Positions 7,832-16,694 of a stretch of 64,000 nt of DNA are shown piece by piece (the stretch's first letter is position 1; the number at the start of each line of letters is the position of its first letter). Source of the stretch: DATHTK01 sp035463295 (GTDB taxonomy: Bacteria; Actinomycetota; Rubrobacteria; Rubrobacterales; Rubrobacteraceae). Under the pieces are notes generated by a model, which made no database searches, was not told the DNA's origin, and saw only the letters and a list, made by a program, of their open reading frames with translations. Location: contig DATHTK010000094.1 of NCBI GenBank assembly GCA_035463295.1, forward strand, positions 24,953 to 88,952, written 5' to 3'. The translations under genes and the position numbers were made by a program.

Positions 7832-9416
7832 GCCGGAACTGCTCGAACAGTTGAGTTTAAACCTGAACCGTCCTGTGAGGTTGGATCTCTGGGCCGCGGC
7901 GCTCGCGGTTGGTATCGTCGCTGGCACGGTGGTTCCGCTGCTCGCCCCGACGCTGGTTGTCGCGAGCGCTATCGTATCGGCAGGTGCTCTGGTGTGGCGG
8001 GACCTGGCCCCGGCGGAGTGGCGGCTCATGGCGGTGCTCGCGCCGCTCTTCGTAATCGGAGGCGTGGGGATAGCCGGGATCTCCGCGTCCGCTCCCGATC
8101 CGCTGGCCGAGCTAGCGGCCCTCGAGCCGGGGGAGGTGGTACTCGTCGGGACGGTCGCCTCGCCTCCGGTGCACAGCGGCTACGGTTATCGCGCCGACGT
8201 CCGGGTCGAGCGTCTCTGGTACAAGAGAAAAGAGGCGTTGCGCGGTGGGGGTGTGGAGGTCTTCGCGTTCGACCTCTCGGGGCTGGGGGTCGGCGACCGG
8301 GTACGGGTGGACGGTGAGATCTCACTCCCCGAACCCGGCGAGGACGGCTTCGACTACGCGCGCTATCTTGCGACCAAGCGCATCTCGGCCGTAGTGGAGG
8401 CGACGGGTGTGTGGCCGGTGGGGCAGGGAGGGGGTTGGATCGGCCGGGTGCACCGGCGCACGGACGCGGCGCTCGCGTACGGTTTGAGGCCGCGTGAGGC
8501 CGCTATCGTGCGTGGGATGGTGCTCGGTGATCGCTCTGTCATACCGGAGGATCTGGAGGTCGCCTTCCAGCGTAGCGGCGTTACGCACGTGCTTGCGATC
8601 TCCGGTCAGCACGTCGCCGTGCTCGCCGCCCTGATCTACTTCGCTCTGCGGGGGATCGCCGTCCCACTCGCGGTCCGTACCTCGGCAACGCTAGCCCTGA
8701 TCTGGCTCTACATCCTCGTGGCCGGCGCCCCGCCCTCGGCGATACGGGCGGGCGTCGTCGCCACCTTCGTGCTCGGCGCCCGGGTCCTCGGCCGCCAGGT
8801 CTCGTCCCTGCACTTCATGACGACGATGCTCGCCACCGTCCTCGCCTACAACCCCCAGCTCGTCTACAGCACCGGCTTCCAGCTATCGGTCGCCGCCGTC
8901 TTCGGCATCCTCCTGCTGCGTAAGCCCTTGAAGGCGTTCATCGAGAGGACGCTGATGGTGTTCCTTCGCAGCCCGCCCGAGAACGTATCCAACCTCCTCG
9001 CGGTCTCGCTTTCGGCCCAGATCGCCACTGCCCCGATTATCGCTGCGGCCTTCGGAGAGGTCTCCGTCGTCGGCGCTCTCACCAACCTGCTCGCCGTACC
9101 GCTCTCCGGCCCGATCCTCACCCTCGGGCTACTCGCCTCCGTGGTCGGCAACGTCGCTCCGGTCCTCGCCTACCCGCTCAACGCCTCAAACGGCTTTCTC
9201 GTCACACTTCTGGTGTGGGTTTCGCAGGTCGCCTCCGCGATGCCCTTAGCGGTGGTCCCGACCCCGGCCGTTACGCTGACCCTGATCGGGCTTTTCTACG
9301 CCGGTTGTCTCCCCGCCGCCGTCGCCGGCCGCGCGGAGCGCTGGTCGCTGTGGGGCGGGTTCCTCGTGCTGGGCGTCGCGCTGTGGCTGACCCTCGTAGG
9401 GCTCGGGAGCGGCTAG
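7818..9416 (+). CDS. comEC: ComEC/Rec2 competence channel lacking the C-terminal metallo-beta-lactamase domain
   Basis: 532 residues. The N-terminal part (about 1-200) resembles the DUF4131/OB-like region; the central ComEC membrane domain has the signature FQRSGVTHVLAISGQHVAVL and many transmembrane helices to the end. The protein stops at WLTLVGLGSG, where full-length ComEC proteins (roughly 700-800 residues) normally continue into a metallo-beta-lactamase nuclease domain (HxHxDH). That domain is not present downstream. TTG 7818 is the longest start; TTG 7851 is possible. With comEA it suggests DNA uptake machinery, but activity of this shortened channel is uncertain. Confidence 0.85.
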   Translation: MPPYEPELLEQLSLNLNRPVRLDLWAAALAVGIVAGTVVPLLAPTLVVASAIVSAGALVWRDLAPAEWRLMAVLAPLFVIGGVGIAGISASAPDPLAELAALEPGEVVLVGTVASPPVHSGYGYRADVRVERLWYKRKEALRGGGVEVFAFDLSGLGVGDRVRVDGEISLPEPGEDGFDYARYLATKRISAVVEATGVWPVGQGGGWIGRVHRRTDAALAYGLRPREAAIVRGMVLGDRSVIPEDLEVAFQRSGVTHVLAISGQHVAVLAALIYFALRGIAVPLAVRTSATLALIWLYILVAGAPPSAIRAGVVATFVLGARVLGRQVSSLHFMTTMLATVLAYNPQLVYSTGFQLSVAAVFGILLLRKPLKAFIERTLMVFLRSPPENVSNLLAVSLSAQIATAPIIAAAFGEVSVVGALTNLLAVPLSGPILTLGLLASVVGNVAPVLAYPLNASNGFLVTLLVWVSQVASAMPLAVVPTPAVTLTLIGLFYAGCLPAAVAGRAERWSLWGGFLVLGVALWLTLVGLGSG

Positions 9417-9621
9417 GACTCGGAACCCTCGAGGTTGTTGTGACCTGCTCGGAAGATTCCCTGCCACCGTTGATTACGGGAGACCGACGGTGACGTGAGT
9501 CTCTAGAATGGGGTAGTCCGGTACCGATTAGTGTACCGTGCATGACAAGATCCAAACAGGATGTCTCCAGGCTCGTGCCGCAACCGGTGCCTGAAACAAT
9601 AGGGTGTGAAACGGGATCCAT

Positions 9622-10554
9622 TTAGCCATTCGCTCCGACAGGTTGTGGTTGGAGGGAGCTCTCTCTTAGAAAAGCCAGGAGGCGCCGATTCACGATCTCA
9701 CGCTGGCTGATAGTCATCTCATGGCTAGCCTGAGGAATCAGCTCACCCTCGAGATTGGGAATGAGCCTTCTCGCACGCTCCAGCGCAGCCGTCGGATCAT
9801 AGTAAGCTTCTTGCTGCCCGATCAACAGGAGCGTCGGAACTCGCATGCCGCGCAGTTCCTCATCCGAGAAAACTATCCACGGCCCGACGCCCATGCGCAG
9901 GCGGAAATACTTGCTTCCTAGGTACATTTGCTCGCCTATGCAATACATCATTAGACGTGTATTCGGATCGCGCAGGTTCTCCTGGCAAGTCGACCAGCGC
10001 AGGAAGCTCTCCATCATGAAGTGCGTGGGAACGAACTTGGTCAGCGTGCTGCGTACATAGAACTGCTTTACCAGAGGAACGAGGCCACCTGCGGGAGAAA
10101 GGAGTGCGATCTTGTTGAGCCGCTTCGGGACGCCGAGAGCATAATTGAGGGTGAACCAACCACCAAAGGATGCCCCGACCAGGTGTGTGCGCTCAATCTC
10201 GAGGGCGTTCAGAATCCCGCTCAACCATGCCACACAGTCTTGCCGGCGCTCTAGCGGTTGGTTAGGAATGCTCTTGCTCGGCTGGCCCATGACATCGATA
10301 GCGTATACGCGATAGTCGCGGCTCAGATCGGCGATGTTGGCCGCCCACTGGGTCAGGCTGGTGAAGAACATGTGCAAGAGCACCAAGGCGGGGGCGTCTT
10401 TGGGTCCGCTGGCCACCAGGTGCGTACGGCCATAACGGCCCGTTAGGTCTATCGGCTCATATGGTACCGGCCAGAGTTTCATGGTGGCCTCGTAAGCGGC
10501 CATGAACTTGGCCTCACCATGACGGCTCTTGAAAGGGGATGGTAGGTTAGCCAT
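9622..10554 (-). CDS. Alpha/beta hydrolase (serine hydrolase)
   Basis: 310 residues. The nucleophile elbow GASFGG puts the catalytic Ser at 129; the acid is probably Asp253 (in EAYYDP) and the base His278 (ASHEM). An oxyanion-like LLHMFF follows strand 3. The cap region (about 150-225) is aromatic-rich. The substrate cannot be deduced; carboxylesterase or C-C hydrolase are both possible. AAGGAG lies eight bases before the ATG at 10554. The GC content is visibly lower than in flanking housekeeping genes, and this gene opens the accessory region after comEC on the opposite strand. Confidence 0.85.
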   Translation of the reverse strand: MANLPSPFKSRHGEAKFMAAYEATMKLWPVPYEPIDLTGRYGRTHLVASGPKDAPALVLLHMFFTSLTQWAANIADLSRDYRVYAIDVMGQPSKSIPNQPLERRQDCVAWLSGILNALEIERTHLVGASFGGWFTLNYALGVPKRLNKIALLSPAGGLVPLVKQFYVRSTLTKFVPTHFMMESFLRWSTCQENLRDPNTRLMMYCIGEQMYLGSKYFRLRMGVGPWIVFSDEELRGMRVPTLLLIGQQEAYYDPTAALERARRLIPNLEGELIPQASHEMTISQREIVNRRLLAFLRESSLQPQPVGANG

Positions 10555-10567
10555 AGTGATACTCCTT

Positions 10568-10642
10568 CCTCGTGGTCAGCCAGCGCACTCGCGTCACATA
10601 TGTTGCCGGTGTCATCGGGCGGGGTACTGCGTCACCACGAGG
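10568..10642. repeat. Nine-base inverted repeat upstream of the hydrolase gene
   Basis: CCTCGTGGT (10568-10576) and ACCACGAGG (10634-10642) are exact inverted copies separated by 57 bases. The left copy lies 14-22 bases before the hydrolase start codon, so they could be two half-sites for a looping regulator. The right copy lies just past the 3' end of the next reverse-strand gene. Confidence 0.4.
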
Positions 10643-10645
10643 TAC

Positions 10646-10990
10646 TCAACGTCGCGCACCGCTAGCTCGCTGCGCCCAGAGAGCTCTCGCACCCGCCATC
10701 TCCAGCGTGGGCTGCCATCCGTTGTGGCGAAAGCGCATCCACGCGACCATCGGCACTGACACGTTAACGGCGAGCACTACGGCGGACAAGCAGGGTACCT
10801 GGGCGACCAGTTCCGGATAGCCGATGAGCGCGGCACCGCCGAAGAATGCGAGGCTCAACACCACCGTCCCTACGGCCATCGTCAGGCACATCTCCACGCA
10901 GTGCAGGAGAAAGTAGCCCAGCCTTCGGTGCAGGGCCTTGATCTCCGCTCCCGCCGGAGACCTTCGGCGGGGCCCGCTTCGCAGTCTCAC
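10646..10990 (-). CDS. Small conserved membrane protein, possible frameshift at its 5' end
   Basis: About 114 residues from GTG 10990. Two hydrophobic segments are clear (LCVEMCLTMAVGTVVLSLAFF-type and PCLSAVVLAVNVSVPMVAW), followed by WMRFRHNGWQPTLEMAGA, a pattern I associate with small actinobacterial membrane proteins of unknown function. A better start, ATG 10994 with GGGAG nine bases upstream, encodes MSETAKRAPPKVS in the neighbouring frame and then runs into a shadow frame. Either the GTG is used with a long spacer or one base has been gained or lost between 10930 and 10990. Function unknown. Confidence 0.5.
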   Translation of the reverse strand: MRLRSGPRRRSPAGAEIKALHRRLGYFLLHCVEMCLTMAVGTVVLSLAFFGGAALIGYPELVAQVPCLSAVVLAVNVSVPMVAWMRFRHNGWQPTLEMAGARALWAQRASGARR

Positions 10991-10994
10991 TCAT

Positions 10995-11631
10995 GACATT
11001 TAGCTCCCTTTCCTCAAGGACCGGAAGGGAAGCACCGTACCGGTCCATCCTTATGTAACCACCTCACCATACGCCACTATCTACAGGCGGCATGACACGA
11101 ATTGATCATTCCTCTTGAGCACATTTGATCGTTGTCTTTGCGGTAGCCGTCGACTGCTGCACCACCAAGGTCCGTGTGGAGCGGCCAGGGAAACGCACCG
11201 TGGCGGTCGACGCAGCGGGCATCCCCAACCTTCTCTGAGGTTCGCCCGTAGTTGCGAGCCCACATGAACACCTAGGCAACGGCAATCACAAGCGATTGTG
11301 GGGATGCGGCGGCCTGCCGTAGCGGGCGCAGTGCCTGCAATGGAACGGGCTATCGATGAGGTCACACCATGATTGATCGATACGATTAGATCCACAGTAC
11401 GAGGGCTCCGAAGCTGAGGGGAGACCAGATCGAGGTCCTCAAGCTCTACGGGCCGCCGGCGAGCCGCAGACGATGGGGATACATCGCGCGGGTCGCTTCG
11501 TGGGCGACCTGACCATGCTCACCGGGCAGGCAGTGCTGGCCTCGGCCTGGCGAGAATACGTGGTTCAGAGGATGTGCCGTTTCCATAGAACGTGTAGGCT
11601 GACCTCTGCTAGCTAACGGGGTGCGGTCGGA
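10995..11631. other. Non-coding accessory stretch between the membrane protein and the MFS gene
   Basis: About 640 bases with no convincing gene on either strand. The base composition is less GC-rich than the flanks. A short frame around 11385-11505 looks mildly coding (QIEVLKLYGPP) but has no start signal or recognisable homology. It must contain the 5' regulatory regions of both divergent neighbours. No insertion-sequence ends or tRNA remnant were seen. Confidence 0.5.
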
Positions 11632-12870
11632 ATGGTTGATGCCACTGGGGAGCGTAGTCGGGACGAACGGCACACCGGGCGATGGCGCACCCTGGCATTA
11701 CTCGCTCTCACGCTGGTCTTATCTATGTCGACGTGGTTCTCTGCTACCGCAGTGATCCCCCAACTGGAAGCGCAGTGGGAACTCTCCAGTAGCGCCGCCG
11801 CGTGGCTGACCATAGCCGTGCAGGTAGGCTTCGTGTGTGGCGCACTGCTCTCCAGCCTGCTCAACCTCTCGGACGTCGTATCACCGAGACACGTGATCCT
11901 TGCAGGAGCGGTCGGGGCCGCGGCCGCCAATGGGCTGCTCGTGATCGCCGGAAGCGCGGCTGTCGGGATGCCGCTGCGCTTCGCTACGGGATTCTTTCTC
12001 GCAGGCGTCTACCCGCCCGCCTTCAAGCTGATCTCCACCTGGTTCAAGAAAGGTCGCGGCATGGCGCTCGGCGTTCTGGCCGGGGCGCTGATCGTGGGAA
12101 ACGCCATGCCTCACCTCGTCAACGGGCTCGGCGGGCTGGACTGGCGGCTGGTGATCTACACGACATCCTTTCTGACCCTCGTCGGCGGTTTGATCACGGA
12201 GTTCGCAGTACGGGAGGGTCCGTTCCCGTTCCCGAGGGCGACCTTCGATCCCAGGCAGGCGGGTCGCGTCTTCGCCAATCGCGGCGTCAGACTCGCTTCG
12301 TTCGGGTACTTCGGCCACATGTGGGAACTGTTCGCCATGTATGCGTGGTTCCTGGTCTTTTTCTCCGAAGCGCTGGAGGTCCGGGGAGCCCCGGCGGGAT
12401 CGGCCGCTGCCTATGCTACGTTCGCCGTCATCGCCGTCGGAGGCGTGGGTTCTTGGGTTGGGGGCATCCTGGGCGATCGCTGGGGCAGGACCAGGACGAC
12501 CGCGCTGATGATGGTCATATCCGGGGGGTGCTGCGTACTTATCGGGCTGCTGTTCGGCGCTCCGGCGTGGTTGGTGCTGCTGGTGAGCCTGTTGTGGGGG
12601 TTTGCCATCGTGGCGGACTCCGCGCAGTTCTCGACGATGGTCACCGAGCTATCTGACCAGGCCTACGTGGGGACCGCCCTGACGCTGCAGCTCGCCGGGG
12701 GGTTCGCGCTTACGGTTGCGACGATCTGGCTGATCCCGTTCCTCGAAGACGCCTTCGGATGGCGCTGGGCGTTTGCGTTCCTGGCTGTGGGTCCCATCCT
12801 CGGGGTCGTGGCGATGCTGCGCTTGAAGTCGTTGCCCGAAGCAGCCCGCATCGCAGGCGGTCGCGGGTGA
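11632..12870 (+). CDS. Major facilitator superfamily transporter
   Basis: 412 residues with twelve predicted transmembrane helices. The loop motif between helices 8 and 9, GGILGDRWGRTRTT, and the loop 2-3 region are typical MFS features. Overall layout resembles the cyanate/nitrate/nitrite (CynX/NimT) type of permease, which is an impression from general sequence character, not a search. Start ATG 11632. It lies upstream of, and converges with, a nitrilase gene; transport of a nitrile or a carboxylate product is a reasonable but untested link. Confidence 0.85.
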   Translation: MVDATGERSRDERHTGRWRTLALLALTLVLSMSTWFSATAVIPQLEAQWELSSSAAAWLTIAVQVGFVCGALLSSLLNLSDVVSPRHVILAGAVGAAAANGLLVIAGSAAVGMPLRFATGFFLAGVYPPAFKLISTWFKKGRGMALGVLAGALIVGNAMPHLVNGLGGLDWRLVIYTTSFLTLVGGLITEFAVREGPFPFPRATFDPRQAGRVFANRGVRLASFGYFGHMWELFAMYAWFLVFFSEALEVRGAPAGSAAAYATFAVIAVGGVGSWVGGILGDRWGRTRTTALMMVISGGCCVLIGLLFGAPAWLVLLVSLLWGFAIVADSAQFSTMVTELSDQAYVGTALTLQLAGGFALTVATIWLIPFLEDAFGWRWAFAFLAVGPILGVVAMLRLKSLPEAARIAGGRG

Positions 12871-12882
12871 TCAAAGGCATAG

Positions 12883-13161
12883 GACCACGTCGCAGAGGGA
12901 GAAGCCATCTCTCTCCAGGATTTCTGCAGCAGGGTCATCGATCGAGGTGCCAGGTATCTGGCTGCCACGCGCTCCTGCCCCACTCACCGAATCACGGTCA
13001 AGGAGGTGTTCAGGCCGGCCCGCCTGCGCTCGAGGTCCTCGGCCCTATACGAGACGGCCTTTAGCTACCGCGACGCCGAGTGGTCGGCGGTCTTCGTGGA
13101 CGCGGACACGACCAACCTGTTCCGCGTAGACCAGAACATGAGACCCACCTCCATCGTGTGA
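12883..13161 (+). pseudogene. Open frame without a start codon, probable gene remnant
   Basis: Between TAG 12880-12882 and TGA 13159-13161 there are 92 sense codons with protein-like composition (for example FSYRDAEWSAVFVDAD and FRVDQNMRPTSIV) but no plausible start codon or ribosome binding site at its beginning. It looks like the 3' part of a gene whose 5' end was lost. I do not recognise the family. The following 240 bases up to the nitrilase hold nothing I can support. Confidence 0.35.
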
Positions 13162-13399
13162 CAGTCCCTCGGGGCGCCCGCCGGGGCAGGAGGGACGAGG
13201 GACAGAGCTCCCCATCCCTTCCTCCGTAGCGCGCTATCCTTTGTTTCGCCGCCGGGACGAAACGAGAGCGGCGATCGCTGTGGCGGCTACCTCCGACACG
13301 ATGCGCTGGGGGCTTGCGCACCTTGCGATCGGCGCGCGGTATGGGCTCCTGTTGCTCAAGCTGGAGAACTCGATAAAGGCAATCGTCTACCACGAGGGA

Positions 13400-14386
13400 T
13401 CAGTTGTCCAGCAATTCAGCCTCGCCCTGTAGGTCCTGCCGTGATGTTTCGGCAAGGGTGATCATTGGACGGTCCTCTTTGCTCACGCTGAGCCGGAAGA
13501 CGTCCGGGCGCGCGTAGTGGCCCGCTACGTCGAGGTTCCACTTGGGTCCTCGCATCTGCTTCGGGTCCAATTCAGCGTAGAGGACGCCTTCTTCCTCGTT
13601 GAGCGGCCCCGTCATGATCTTCCCATCGGGGCTCACGATGGCGCTGCCACCCCTGTTGATCCACTCCCTGACCTCGCCGTAATACTTCGCCTTGAGTTCG
13701 TAGCGGTCGGGTATGTCTTCTTTTCGCAGGGCGATGGAGCAGCCGACCACATACGTTCGTCCTTCCTTGGCGATGTGTCGTAACGTGGACAGCCAGGGCT
13801 CGCCACTGTCCCAGGTTGGAGCGAGGTATATTTGCACACCCCACGCATAGAGCGCATAGCGAGCGAGCGGCATGTAGTTCTCCCAGCAGATCAACCCGCT
13901 GAGCTTGCCCAGGGAGGTGTCATAGACTTCGAGGGTGCTACCATCGCCCTGCGCCCATACCATGCGCTCGGGTGCTGTAGGCACCAGCTTCTGGTGCTTG
14001 CCCATCAAGCCGCCCTCGGGGTCGATGTAGAGCAGGGTGTTGTACAGGCTCGCGTTGCTGGCCTGTGCGTTGCGCTCGTTGAGACCCATTACGAGGTAAA
14101 CGCCGGCCTTCCTCGCTGCCTGCGAAAGTTCCTCGGTGACGGGCCCGGGGATCTCAACCGATTGCTCTAGCAGCTCCGCGTACATCTCGGCGAGCACTCG
14201 GTGTTGGCTAGGCGGTACGCGCCACACCCAGTCCGGGTAGGTAGGGATGAAGGCTTCGGGGAAGACTACCAACCGGGCTCCGCTTTGCCCGGCTTCGGCG
14301 ATAAGCTCGCACGCTTTGGCGACGGTAGCTTCGCGGTCGAGAAACACAGGCGTTGCTTGAACCGTGGCTATCTTGTAGGTCGACAC
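13400..14386 (-). CDS. Nitrilase (carbon-nitrogen hydrolase)
   Basis: 328 residues from GTG 14386, chosen because AAGGAG lies about ten bases upstream and the protein then begins STYKIATVQATP, the usual nitrilase start; an ATG 19 codons earlier has no support. The catalytic triad is complete: Glu44 (VFPEAF), Lys133 (KHQKLVPT) and Cys167 (GLICWENYMPL). The CWEN form is that of true nitrilases of the aliphatic/arylaceto type, which hydrolyse nitriles to carboxylate and ammonia, and not of amidases. Length also fits. It converges with the MFS transporter gene; the substrate is unknown. Confidence 0.93.
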   Translation of the reverse strand: MSTYKIATVQATPVFLDREATVAKACELIAEAGQSGARLVVFPEAFIPTYPDWVWRVPPSQHRVLAEMYAELLEQSVEIPGPVTEELSQAARKAGVYLVMGLNERNAQASNASLYNTLLYIDPEGGLMGKHQKLVPTAPERMVWAQGDGSTLEVYDTSLGKLSGLICWENYMPLARYALYAWGVQIYLAPTWDSGEPWLSTLRHIAKEGRTYVVGCSIALRKEDIPDRYELKAKYYGEVREWINRGGSAIVSPDGKIMTGPLNEEEGVLYAELDPKQMRGPKWNLDVAGHYARPDVFRLSVSKEDRPMITLAETSRQDLQGEAELLDN

Positions 14387-14760
14387 TGTCGTCCACTCCT
14401 TCCCGGCCGGCAAGGCTCTTTTCTTCTGCCGCCATGATGGCACCCGGCTAACCCCGGTGCATCGTTGGAAGATCTGTTCACCCGACTTCGCGGCAGAGGG
14501 AGCCTTCTCGGAGATCCGAGTCGCAGGTAGTTCAGTGCCCCCGACGAGTCTCGCGCCCCGTATCTGGTTCGTGATCTAGAATAGAGAACACAGTGAGCGC
14601 AGGAGAGAGAGCTCTCGGAGCGGTTGGTTGTGGATGACGTCCATGCGAGCGTTGGCGAAGCGGCCGGGTTCGGCCCGGGGTGGAGCTACTACTGGCGCCC
14701 CGGCCCCTCCCTGGAGCGCGCGGCGAGCGGGGGCGCTCCACCGGACCGGTCGGAGCAGCT
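14387..14760. other. Regulatory gap between the nitrilase and the LuxR-type gene
   Basis: About 375 bases between two divergently transcribed genes. It holds the 5' regions of both. A short frame from TTG 14624 to TAG 14765-14767 (WSYYWRPGPS inside) overlaps the next gene's start by a few bases and could be a small upstream ORF, but the evidence is only its composition. No clear promoter was identified. Confidence 0.4.
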
Positions 14761-16398
14761 ATGTTAGACGCCAGCGAGGAACTCCGACGGGGGCGGGAGT
14801 CCTACGCGAGGCGGGCGTGGAGGGACGCCTACGAGTCGCTCTCGCGTGCCGATCAGTCGGCTCCGCTGGGAGCGGAGGACCTCGAGTTGCTCGCAACGTC
14901 GGCCTACATGCTCGGCCGCGACGACGACCTGAGCGCTCTGGAGCGGGCCCATCACCTGCACCTCGACGCTGGCGAGACCCTGCGCGCGGCGCGTTGCGCG
15001 TTGTGGGTGGGCATGCACCTCTCCGTCCGGAGAGAGATGGGCCGAGCGACCGGATGGCTCGGACGCGCGCAGCGGCTGGTCCAACGCGAGGAGCGTGACT
15101 GCGTAGAACAAGGTTATCTGCTGTTCCCGACCATGTTCCAGCATGAGGCTGCCGGTGACTACGAGGCCGCGGCCGCCACCGCGGCCGATGCAGCGGAGAT
15201 CGGCGAACGCTTCGGTGATGCGGACCTGTTCGCCCTCGCCGTCCAGGCACAAGGCATTCTCCTGGTCCAACTAGGGCGGGTCGTGGAGGGTCTCGGGCTG
15301 CTGGACGAGGCTATGGTGGCGGTCACCGCTGGCGAGCTCTCGCCCATCGTCAGCGGTATGGTCTATTGCGGCGTGATCAAGGGCTGTCAGGACGCGTATG
15401 AGTTGCGCCGCGCCCGGGAGTGGACCGCCGCCCTGACGCAGTGGTGCGAGCAGCAGCCCGACATGGTCAGCTTCACCGGCACCTGCCTGGTGCATCGGGC
15501 CGAGATCATGCAGCTGCACGGCGCGTGGCGGGACGCGCTTGAGGAGGCGCAGCTTGCCGGCGAGCGTTGCGCTCAGGCGATGAATCGGACGGCTGCCGCC
15601 CAGGCCTTCTATAGGCAAGGGGAGGTCCATCGTCTGCAGGGAGAGTTCGCTGCGGCCGAGGAGGCGTACCGGGAGGCGAGCCGGGGCGGGTGCGAACCGC
15701 AGCCGGGTCTGGCCCTGTTGCGGCTGGCCCAGGGGAAGGGCGATGCGGCGGCCGCCGCCATCCGCCGGGTGGTGGGCGAGAGAACCGAGCCGGTAGAGCG
15801 TGCGAGGCTGCTGCCCGCCTACGTCGAGATCATGCTGGACGTCGGCGATGTCGAGGAGGCGCGCGGCGCCTGCCGCGAGCTCGGGGAGATCTCGGCGGTT
15901 TACGGGAGCAGCATGTTGGATGCGATGTTCGCTCACGCTCGGGGAGCGGTAGACCTGGCTCAGGGTGACGCCCGGGGGGCCCTGCTCGCGCTGCGTCACG
16001 CGTGGCAGGTATGGCAGGAGCTCGAGGTGCCGTACGAGGCCGCCCGCGTGCGCGTGCTCCTGGGCCTGGCATGTCGCACCCTCGGCGACGACGACACGGC
16101 CGCGATGGAGTTGGACGCGGCCCGTGGTGTCTTCGCGCAGCTGGGAGCGGCACCAGACCTCGCCCGGGTCGACTCGCTCGCCCGGAGCGCCGCCTCCGCC
16201 GATGCTCATGGGCTGACGGCGCGTGAGCTGCAGGTGCTGCGACTGGTCGCCGCTGGCAAGACCAACAAGGCTATCGCCGTCGAGCTGGTCCTCAGCGAGA
16301 GGACCGTGGACCGGCACGTGAGCAACATCTTCACCAAACTGGGGGTATCCTCGCGCGCTGCCGCGACGGCCTACGCATACGAGCACCAGCTCGTCTGA
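14761..16398 (+). CDS. LuxR-type transcriptional regulator with TPR-like repeats
   Basis: 545 residues from ATG 14761 (GGAG upstream). The bulk (about 1-470) is an alpha-helical, Ala/Glu-rich repeat array of tetratricopeptide character, for example FYRQGEVHRLQGEFAAAEEA. The C-terminus is a LuxR/GerE helix-turn-helix: LTARELQVLRLVAAGKTNKA, then LSERTVDRHVSNIFTKLGV. There is no P-loop ATPase domain, so it is shorter than MalT/LAL regulators. A palindrome immediately downstream, before the cupin gene, is a natural candidate operator. Confidence 0.88.
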   Translation: MLDASEELRRGRESYARRAWRDAYESLSRADQSAPLGAEDLELLATSAYMLGRDDDLSALERAHHLHLDAGETLRAARCALWVGMHLSVRREMGRATGWLGRAQRLVQREERDCVEQGYLLFPTMFQHEAAGDYEAAAATAADAAEIGERFGDADLFALAVQAQGILLVQLGRVVEGLGLLDEAMVAVTAGELSPIVSGMVYCGVIKGCQDAYELRRAREWTAALTQWCEQQPDMVSFTGTCLVHRAEIMQLHGAWRDALEEAQLAGERCAQAMNRTAAAQAFYRQGEVHRLQGEFAAAEEAYREASRGGCEPQPGLALLRLAQGKGDAAAAAIRRVVGERTEPVERARLLPAYVEIMLDVGDVEEARGACRELGEISAVYGSSMLDAMFAHARGAVDLAQGDARGALLALRHAWQVWQELEVPYEAARVRVLLGLACRTLGDDDTAAMELDAARGVFAQLGAAPDLARVDSLARSAASADAHGLTARELQVLRLVAAGKTNKAIAVELVLSERTVDRHVSNIFTKLGVSSRAAATAYAYEHQLV

Positions 16399-16407
16399 AC
16401 GTCCCAA

Positions 16408-16455
16408 GTGGGTAGAACTACCCACGCCGCCATATGGCGGAAGTTGGGTGGTTCT
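16408..16455. promoter_or_regulatory. Nested palindromes, candidate operator
   Basis: GTGGGTAGAACTACCCAC (16408-16425) is an inverted repeat with eight-base arms around AA. It is followed at once by the perfect 14-base palindrome CCGCCATATGGCGG (16427-16440). A third element TTGGGTGGTTCT (16444-16455) is a near-inverted copy of AGAACTACCCA, so the middle palindrome is itself flanked by a larger inverted repeat. There is no T tract, which argues against a terminator. It lies between the LuxR-type gene and the cupin gene. Confidence 0.65.
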
Positions 16456-16524
16456 CTCGATGCGTCGCCTCCTCGCTAGATCGTATGGTGTGAGTGCACA
16501 GCAGACGCGAGCGAGAGGCAAGCT

Positions 16525-16554
16525 ATGACCGGATCCCAAGCTGACGCCAAATGA
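16525..16554 (+). other. Nine-codon upstream ORF
   Basis: ATG 16525 encodes MTGSQADAK and stops at TGA 16552-16554, overlapping the next ATG (16551) as ATGA. GAGAGG lies about nine bases before the ATG. It could act as a leader peptide that delivers ribosomes to the next frame. Support is the signal layout only. Confidence 0.35.
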
Positions 16555-16694
16555 TACTCACGCTGGATACACGTGTCCTATCTCAGGAGGCGGCGCAGTC
16601 GTTCCCTCCGACTACCTGGAGGTGGTGGCCGTCAGGCGCTAGTACCTCACGGCCAGAGGCAATAGCGAGTGAGAGAGGGAAAGAGCAGAAATGA
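16551..16694 (+). CDS. Short coupled ORF before the cupin gene, partial repeat of its 5' end
   Basis: 47 codons. It begins MILTLDTRV, which resembles MTFTLDTV at the start of the downstream cupin enzyme, also at DNA level (CTCACGCTGGATACACG against TTCACGCTAGACACGG). After that the two diverge. It contains the unusual TWRWWP. Its stop TGA overlaps the cupin start (ATGA at 16691), so translation would be coupled. It may be a leader peptide or the relic of a duplicated gene start. No homologous family is recognised. Confidence 0.4.
   Translation: MILTLDTRVLSQEAAQSFPPTTWRWWPSGASTSRPEAIASERGKEQK

Noticed and set aside
11081..11395. Reverse-strand 104-residue frame in the accessory gap
   Set aside because: No ribosome binding site, Cys/Arg-rich random composition and no recognisable motif.
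13241..13432. 63-codon frame overlapping the nitrilase 3' end
   Set aside because: Partly antisense to the nitrilase, no start signal, and no coding character in the free part.
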